Of a DNA stretch of 26,547 nucleotides, positions 22,726 to 26,547 are shown piece after piece. Position 1 is the stretch's first letter. Each line of letters opens with the position of its first letter. The position numbers were made by a program, and so were the translations under genes. Below the pieces are notes generated by a model. It ran no database searches, was not told where the DNA came from, and saw only the letters and a list, made by a program, of their open reading frames with translations. The stretch is from H111-94 sp034436045 (GTDB lineage: Bacteria; Chloroflexota; Ktedonobacteria; Ktedonobacterales; Ktedonobacteraceae), in NCBI GenBank assembly GCA_034436045.1, contig DAOTVZ010000044.1:1-26547 (forward strand), in the 5' to 3' direction.

Positions 22726-24183
22726 TTGGATACCGATCCTCAGTCCTCATCTTCTGTTCCATTGAAAGGCGAGATGCCACCGGTCATCGTGGAGGCCCCG
22801 CGTTTGCAACGCGGCGCGTTGAAGCTGGTGGACATCGCCACTTCGACGATGGCGAATATCGCCCCGGCCATGAGCTTCTATTTTAGCTTCGCGCTGATTG
22901 CTGCTGCAGCCGGTGTGGCTTCGCCCCTGACAGTTATCACAGCTATTATCGCTATCGCGCTGCTGGGAAATACACTGGCCGAATTTTCGCGCGTGATCCC
23001 GTCTACCGGTTCGTTCATCACCTTTATCGGCAAGTCGTTTGGGCCTATCGCGGCGGTGACAACCTCGATTGTAGTCAGCATTGGCTATATTACCGCGATG
23101 GCCTCAGTCATCGACATCTCCGGCGGCTGGGTGCAGATTATCCTGCAACACTACTTCAATCTCAACGTACCCTGGCAGCCGTTGACGCTGATCTTTGCTG
23201 CCATCGTCTTCTACCTCATGCTGCGCGGCGTGCATCTTTCGACGCAGTGGGCGGGCTATTTCTTCCTGCTGGAGATTGTCGTGCTGGTGCTGGTCTCCGT
23301 TGTCACCCTGATTACACATGCCGGTAGCCTCTCGCTTGCCCCCTTCAATCCCGCACAGATCACAAACGGTCTGGCCGGTCTGGGCCTCGGTTTCCCGATT
23401 GCCGTGTATATGTTTATCGGCTGGGAGAACTCGGCTTCGCTGGCCGAGGAGACGGATAATCCGCGTCGCAACGTGCCCAGAGCCATCTATGCCAGTATCC
23501 TGCTGATGGGTGTGAGCTACCTGCTCTTCTCCTATTCAACGGTGGTGGCTTTCAACTACAACGTCAAAGCGCTCTCCAACTCGGCGGTACCCTTTATCGA
23601 TGCCGCGCAGAGCATCTCCGGCATTCTGGCCTTGCTGGCCTACATCGCCGGTTTCACCTCAACGATGGGCGCAATGATTGCCGGTTCCAACTCACAGTCG
23701 CGCCTGATTTTCAATGCCGCTCGTGAGGGCATGTTGCCGAAAGCGCTGGCAACGGTACACCCGCGCCTGCGAACCCCCTGGGCCAGCTATGTGGTCTTCT
23801 TCGCCATCGGTCTGGGCATTACCTACATCTTCGGCTGGAATGTAGCCCCCGTGACGTTCTTTGGTGAGATTTCGACGCTCGGCACTATCCTGGTGGCCCT
23901 GACCTACCTCGTGGCCAATATCGCGCTGCCGGTCTACTTTCTCCGCCATCATACGGAAGAGTTCTCCGTTGTGCGCCATCTGATCCTGCCAATCCTGGGT
24001 GTGCTGGCGATTGGTTTCCCGCTCTGGGGGCTGGTTGCGCCGGGCCAGCCCGTGCCGTTCAACTACTTCCCCTGGATTGCCCTGGCGATCATCGTAATCG
24101 CACTGATCTATGCCGTTATCCTCAGCAGCCGCGACCCCTCGCTCGGCGAGCGCGTCGGCTCTATGATCGCCGACCGCGAATAA
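22726..24183 (+). CDS. APC-superfamily amino-acid permease
   Basis: This 485-residue integral membrane protein has about twelve spans. TTG 22726 is preferred because of AGGAAGGAG. After a polar N-terminus, LKLVDIATSTMANIAPAMSFYFSF opens TM1 with the family's unwound GxA region. TM6 carries GLGFPIAVYMFIGWENSASLAEETDNPRRNVPRA, the typical APC block ending in E-E-T-x-x-P. TM8 includes GFTSTMGAMIAGSNSQSRLIFNAAREGMLP. It probably imports an amino acid or amine by proton or sodium symport, or exchanges it; the substrate cannot be read from the sequence. It is transcribed alone and followed by a large palindrome. Confidence 0.93.
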   Translation: MDTDPQSSSSVPLKGEMPPVIVEAPRLQRGALKLVDIATSTMANIAPAMSFYFSFALIAAAAGVASPLTVITAIIAIALLGNTLAEFSRVIPSTGSFITFIGKSFGPIAAVTTSIVVSIGYITAMASVIDISGGWVQIILQHYFNLNVPWQPLTLIFAAIVFYLMLRGVHLSTQWAGYFFLLEIVVLVLVSVVTLITHAGSLSLAPFNPAQITNGLAGLGLGFPIAVYMFIGWENSASLAEETDNPRRNVPRAIYASILLMGVSYLLFSYSTVVAFNYNVKALSNSAVPFIDAAQSISGILALLAYIAGFTSTMGAMIAGSNSQSRLIFNAAREGMLPKALATVHPRLRTPWASYVVFFAIGLGITYIFGWNVAPVTFFGEISTLGTILVALTYLVANIALPVYFLRHHTEEFSVVRHLILPILGVLAIGFPLWGLVAPGQPVPFNYFPWIALAIIVIALIYAVILSSRDPSLGERVGSMIADRE

Positions 24184-24198
24184 AGCCGAAACGCTTAT

Positions 24199-24240
24199 TA
24201 ATTTGGTAGGAACGTGCTTAAGCGCGTCCCTACCAAATTA
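24199..24240. terminator. 42-bp palindrome after permease gene
   Basis: Arms of 18 bases (24199-24216 and 24223-24240) match at 16 positions around the loop CTTAAG, itself a palindrome. The outer ends are TAATTTGGTAGG and CCTACCAAATTA. Lying 15 bases after the stop codon, it can act as a terminator, though a T run is lacking. The core GTAGG-ACG-CG resembles the GTAGGGGCG dyad that opens the 55-bp array at 26142, so both may belong to one intergenic palindrome family. Confidence 0.7.
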
Positions 24241-24317
24241 CGACTACTTATGTCCATCACCTACCCTATCACGCCGACGGGAAACACCCACAAGAATGCA
24301 GCACCACAGCGCGTCAT

Positions 24318-24347
24318 TTGACACCACCATAAATTAGATGATAAGAT
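24318..24347 (+). promoter_or_regulatory. Promoter of the esterase/ATP-grasp operon
   Basis: A consensus TTGACA at 24318-24323, an 18-base spacer and TAAGAT at 24342-24347, giving a leader of about 105 bases before ATG 24458. The remaining gap (24241-24457) shows no gene. Confidence 0.5.
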
Positions 24348-24457
24348 TTTGCCTGGAACATGGTTTAGCTTATAGCTATGTGTACCATCATTTATATTGT
24401 CCCACCATTGAATGAACCGCCCTGTTGAGAGGTCGGACTGAGAGTGTGTCTTTTTCT

Positions 24458-25177
24458 ATGAATCGTGAGTATCATCGCTGGTATAGCCCTTCTCTGGAGC
24501 GAGACATGGAGTTGCTGGTCTTTGGTCATACCGGTGCCCGTGTGCTAACTTTCCCCACCTCTATGGGCCGTTTCTTCCAATGGGAAGACTCAGGCATGAT
24601 CGCCGCGCTTCACGATCATCTGGAGCAAGGTTGGCTCCAACTCTTCTGTGTCGATAGTGTCGATAGCGAAAGCTGGTATGCCGAACACCGCCATCCGGCG
24701 GAGCGAGCCTTGCGGCATGTGCAGTATGATCGTTACTTGCACGACGAGGTTCTGCCCTTCACGAAGCAGCAGAATGCCAATCCTTTTCTGATTACGACCG
24801 GCGCGAGCTTCGGCGCGTATCACGCCGCCAATTTTGCCTTCCGCTATCCTCACCTGGTTGACCGCGTGATCGGGCTAAGCGGCGTCTACGATATCAGGCG
24901 CTTCACCGGGGGCTACTCCGACGATAACGTGTACTTCAACAACCCTTGCGCCTTCATTGCGAACGAACACGAGCCAGAGCGGCTGGCCGCCCTGCGCCAT
25001 ATCGATATTATCCTTGCCGTCGGTCGCGACGACACTCTTTGCGCGAGTAACGAGGCGATGTCGGCGGTCCTCTGGCAAAAGGACATCTGGCACGCGCTGC
25101 GTATCTGGGACGGCTGGTGTCACGACTGGCCCTGGTGGCAACAGATGATTCGCCTGTATATTGGTGGTCACGATTAG
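24458..25177 (+). CDS. Putative alpha/beta-hydrolase esterase (PF00756-like)
   Basis: This 239-residue protein begins MNREYHRWYSPSLERDMELLVFGHTGARVL, as in a widespread esterase family of this length. ATG 24458 is chosen for fit to the family start, although the binding site is weak. The nucleophile elbow is GASFG with Ser117. Asp191 or Asp192 (VGRDD) and His222 (WCHDWPWW) complete the triad, and SMGRFFQWEDSGM may form the oxyanion side. There is no signal peptide, so it acts in the cytoplasm. The natural substrate is unknown. The ATP-grasp gene follows after 15 bases, so they form an operon and perhaps build and release the same acyl or peptide bond. Confidence 0.88.
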   Translation: MNREYHRWYSPSLERDMELLVFGHTGARVLTFPTSMGRFFQWEDSGMIAALHDHLEQGWLQLFCVDSVDSESWYAEHRHPAERALRHVQYDRYLHDEVLPFTKQQNANPFLITTGASFGAYHAANFAFRYPHLVDRVIGLSGVYDIRRFTGGYSDDNVYFNNPCAFIANEHEPERLAALRHIDIILAVGRDDTLCASNEAMSAVLWQKDIWHALRIWDGWCHDWPWWQQMIRLYIGGHD

Positions 25178-25192
25178 TAGAGGAGAATGCTC

Positions 25193-26143
25193 ATGCCGTT
25201 GAAGGTCGGTTTACTGGTCGGGCGAGAATGGTCTTTCCCCCCCGCGTTCATCGAAGAGGTCAACCGCCGCAACGAAGGGGTGGTAGCCGAATTCGTCAAA
25301 CTAGGGGGTACGCGCATGGATGAGCCGTGCCCCTATGCAGTTATTATTGATCGTATTTCGCATGAAGTTCCCTATTACCGACTGTATCTCAAGTATGCAG
25401 TCCTGCAAGGTGTAACTGTCATCAACAACCCTTTCATGTGGACGGCGGACGACAAGTTCTTCGAGGCCGCCCTGGCTACCAGACTGGGAATCGCCAGTCC
25501 GAAGACGGTTGTGCTGCCAAACAAAGACTATGTACCGGGGATTGTCCACAATGAAAGCCTGCGCAATCTGGTCTATCCACTTGACTGGCACGGCATCGTT
25601 GAGTACGTCGGTCTGCCCTGCGTATTAAAAGACGCGCTGGGCGGCGGCTGGAAGGACGTCTACATCTGCCGCTCCCTGGAAGAGTTGATCTTTCACTACG
25701 ATCATTTCGGGCTGCGCACCGCTGTAGTGCAGGAATTTATTGAGTGGCAACAATATGTACGCTGTATTGCGCTGGGGCAGGAAGAGGTGCTGCCGATCAA
25801 GTATGACCCGCGCGAACGCAAATATCATGTTGAACACCAGCATCTAAGTCCAGAACTCGGTCAGCGCGTGGTAGAAGATTCGCTGAAGCTGGTGCGCGCG
25901 CTGGGCTATGATATGAATTCGCTTGAATGGGCTATTCGTGATGGCGTGCCCTATGCTATCGACTTCATGAATCCCGCTCCCGACATGGATATTAATTCGC
26001 TGACCCCCTTCTATTTCGACTGGGTGGTCAGGCACATGGCGGATATGGCGATTCGACTTGCCAGGCATCCCCGCCCACAGGTCACAAACCTTCGTTGGGA
26101 TACCTTGTTGACGGCCAATCGTGAGGTGGATGTCACCCCGTAG
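25193..26143 (+). CDS. ATP-grasp ligase, RimK-like
   Basis: This 316-residue protein joins a carboxylate, activated as acyl phosphate, to an amine or similar group. ATG 25193 is preferred over ATG 25187, which lies too close to AGAGGAG (25179-25185). After an N-terminal pre-ATP-grasp part (about 1-85) come WTADDKFFEAALATRLGI (83-100), PCVLKDALGGGWKDVY (142-157) with ATP-binding Lys146 and the glycine loop, VVQEFIEW (178-185), and DFMNPAPDMD (257-266), where the metal-binding E-x-N is D-x-x-N. Similar proteins are often annotated glutathione synthase or RimK-like; neither substrate is supported here. A carboxylate-amine ligase could lie beyond the window edge. Confidence 0.88.
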   Translation: MPLKVGLLVGREWSFPPAFIEEVNRRNEGVVAEFVKLGGTRMDEPCPYAVIIDRISHEVPYYRLYLKYAVLQGVTVINNPFMWTADDKFFEAALATRLGIASPKTVVLPNKDYVPGIVHNESLRNLVYPLDWHGIVEYVGLPCVLKDALGGGWKDVYICRSLEELIFHYDHFGLRTAVVQEFIEWQQYVRCIALGQEEVLPIKYDPRERKYHVEHQHLSPELGQRVVEDSLKLVRALGYDMNSLEWAIRDGVPYAIDFMNPAPDMDINSLTPFYFDWVVRHMADMAIRLARHPRPQVTNLRWDTLLTANREVDVTP

Positions 26144-26145
26144 GG

Positions 26146-26547
26146 GCGTGATTGATCACGCCCTGTCTGTCACACATATATAACACAATTTGCAGGCAGA
26201 GCGTGATTGATCACGCCCTGTCTGTCACACATATATAACACAATTTGCAGGCAGAGCGTGATTGATCACGCCCTGTCTGTCACACATATACAACACAATT
26301 TGCAGGCATGGCGTGATTCATCACGCCCTATCTGTCACACATATACAACACAATTTGCAGGCAGAGCGTGATTCATCACGCCCTGTCTGTCACACATATA
26401 TAACACAATTTGCAGGCAGAGCGTGATTCATCACGCCCTGTCTGTCACACATATACAACACAATTTGCAGGCAGAGCGTGATTCATCACGCCCTGTCTGT
26501 CACACATATACAACACAATTTGTAGGCAGGGCGTGATTCATCATTCC
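26146..26547. repeat. 55-bp tandem repeat array with dyad, seven full copies and a partial
   Basis: Units begin at 26146, 26201, 26256, 26311, 26366, 26421, 26476 and 26531 (partial, cut by the window end). Each starts with the dyad GCGTGAT-NN-ATCACGC, followed by CTGTCTGTCACACATATA and AACACAATTTGCAGGCAGA. Copies 1-3 have TG in the centre of the dyad and copies 4-8 have TC; a second variable site is TATATAAC or TATACAAC. The partial eighth copy reads ATCATTCC and may mark the array's decaying end. The first copy has a longer dyad, GGGCGTGAT and ATCACGCCC, and starts three bases after the ATP-grasp stop codon, so it may also terminate transcription. There are no spacers, so it is not CRISPR. 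Confidence 0.95.

Noticed and set aside
24281..24310. Third copy of the CCCACAA-type palindromic element
   Set aside because: Only a short ACCCACAAGA-like match is present, without an inverted partner.
26146..26547. CRISPR array or replication-origin iterons at the right edge
   Set aside because: Repeats are contiguous with no spacers; no replication initiator gene is in the window, and 55 bp is long for iterons.

Overview
The window looks like chromosomal DNA of a Ktedonobacteria-type member of the Chloroflexota. This rests on moderate-GC sequence, short operons separated by repeat-rich gaps, a zinc-ribbon/membrane/Ig-like mosaic protein, a PAS-containing sensor kinase, a soluble GAF chemoreceptor and Chloroflexota-like versions of OtsA, HisC and MurF. 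There is no rRNA or other decisive marker, so the class assignment is an inference. Twenty protein genes are supported. I see no tRNA, rRNA, CRISPR array, transposase or integrase.

Layout. 1-129: three copies of a 43-bp tandem repeat that runs off the left edge. 381-2993: large zinc-ribbon membrane-anchored protein. 3065-5204: trehalose-6-phosphate synthase (otsA-like, minus strand), bracketed by two copies of one palindromic element. 5480-7743: a membrane-associated protein of unknown function and histidinol-phosphate aminotransferase, probably one operon; its stop codon touches that of convergent murF (7744-9168). 9349-10764: two tandem YceI-family genes, each with its own copy of the same promoter and two flanking palindromes. 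10927-13060: zeta-crystallin-type quinone oxidoreductase, overlapping rlmN tail to tail. 13224-14120: an AT-richer orphan adenine DNA methylase whose 3' end runs 85 bp into the next, oppositely oriented gene.

The most interesting part is 14036-16004: a divergent tRNA-guanine transglycosylase paralogue followed, with a 26-bp overlap, by a full-length homologue of the 16S rRNA m7G1405 methyltransferases (ArmA/RmtB family), the enzymes behind high-level aminoglycoside resistance. As I recall, transferable rmtD and rmtG lie beside a putative tRNA ribosyltransferase gene, so this may be a chromosomal relative of the source module. The transglycosylase keeps its catalytic and zinc residues but has a rewritten base-pocket loop, which suggests a changed substrate.

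16112-19543: OmpR-type response regulator, PAS histidine kinase and a small protein, all minus strand. Between the small protein and the next gene lie three TTGCAA hexamers exactly 11 bp apart, the spacing used by OmpR/PhoB-type regulators. 19837-20499: only the membrane half of a fused MFS/spermidine-synthase protein. 20638-22473: soluble GAF chemoreceptor. 22726-24183: amino-acid permease. 24458-26143: a two-gene operon of a serine esterase and an ATP-grasp ligase. 26146 to the right edge: at least seven 55-bp tandem repeats, each carrying a GCGTGAT/ATCACGC dyad.

Taken together the window mixes ordinary housekeeping genes (hisC, murF, rlmN) with stress functions (otsA, yceI, quinone oxidoreductase), signalling proteins, and an RNA-modification pair that deserves experimental attention.
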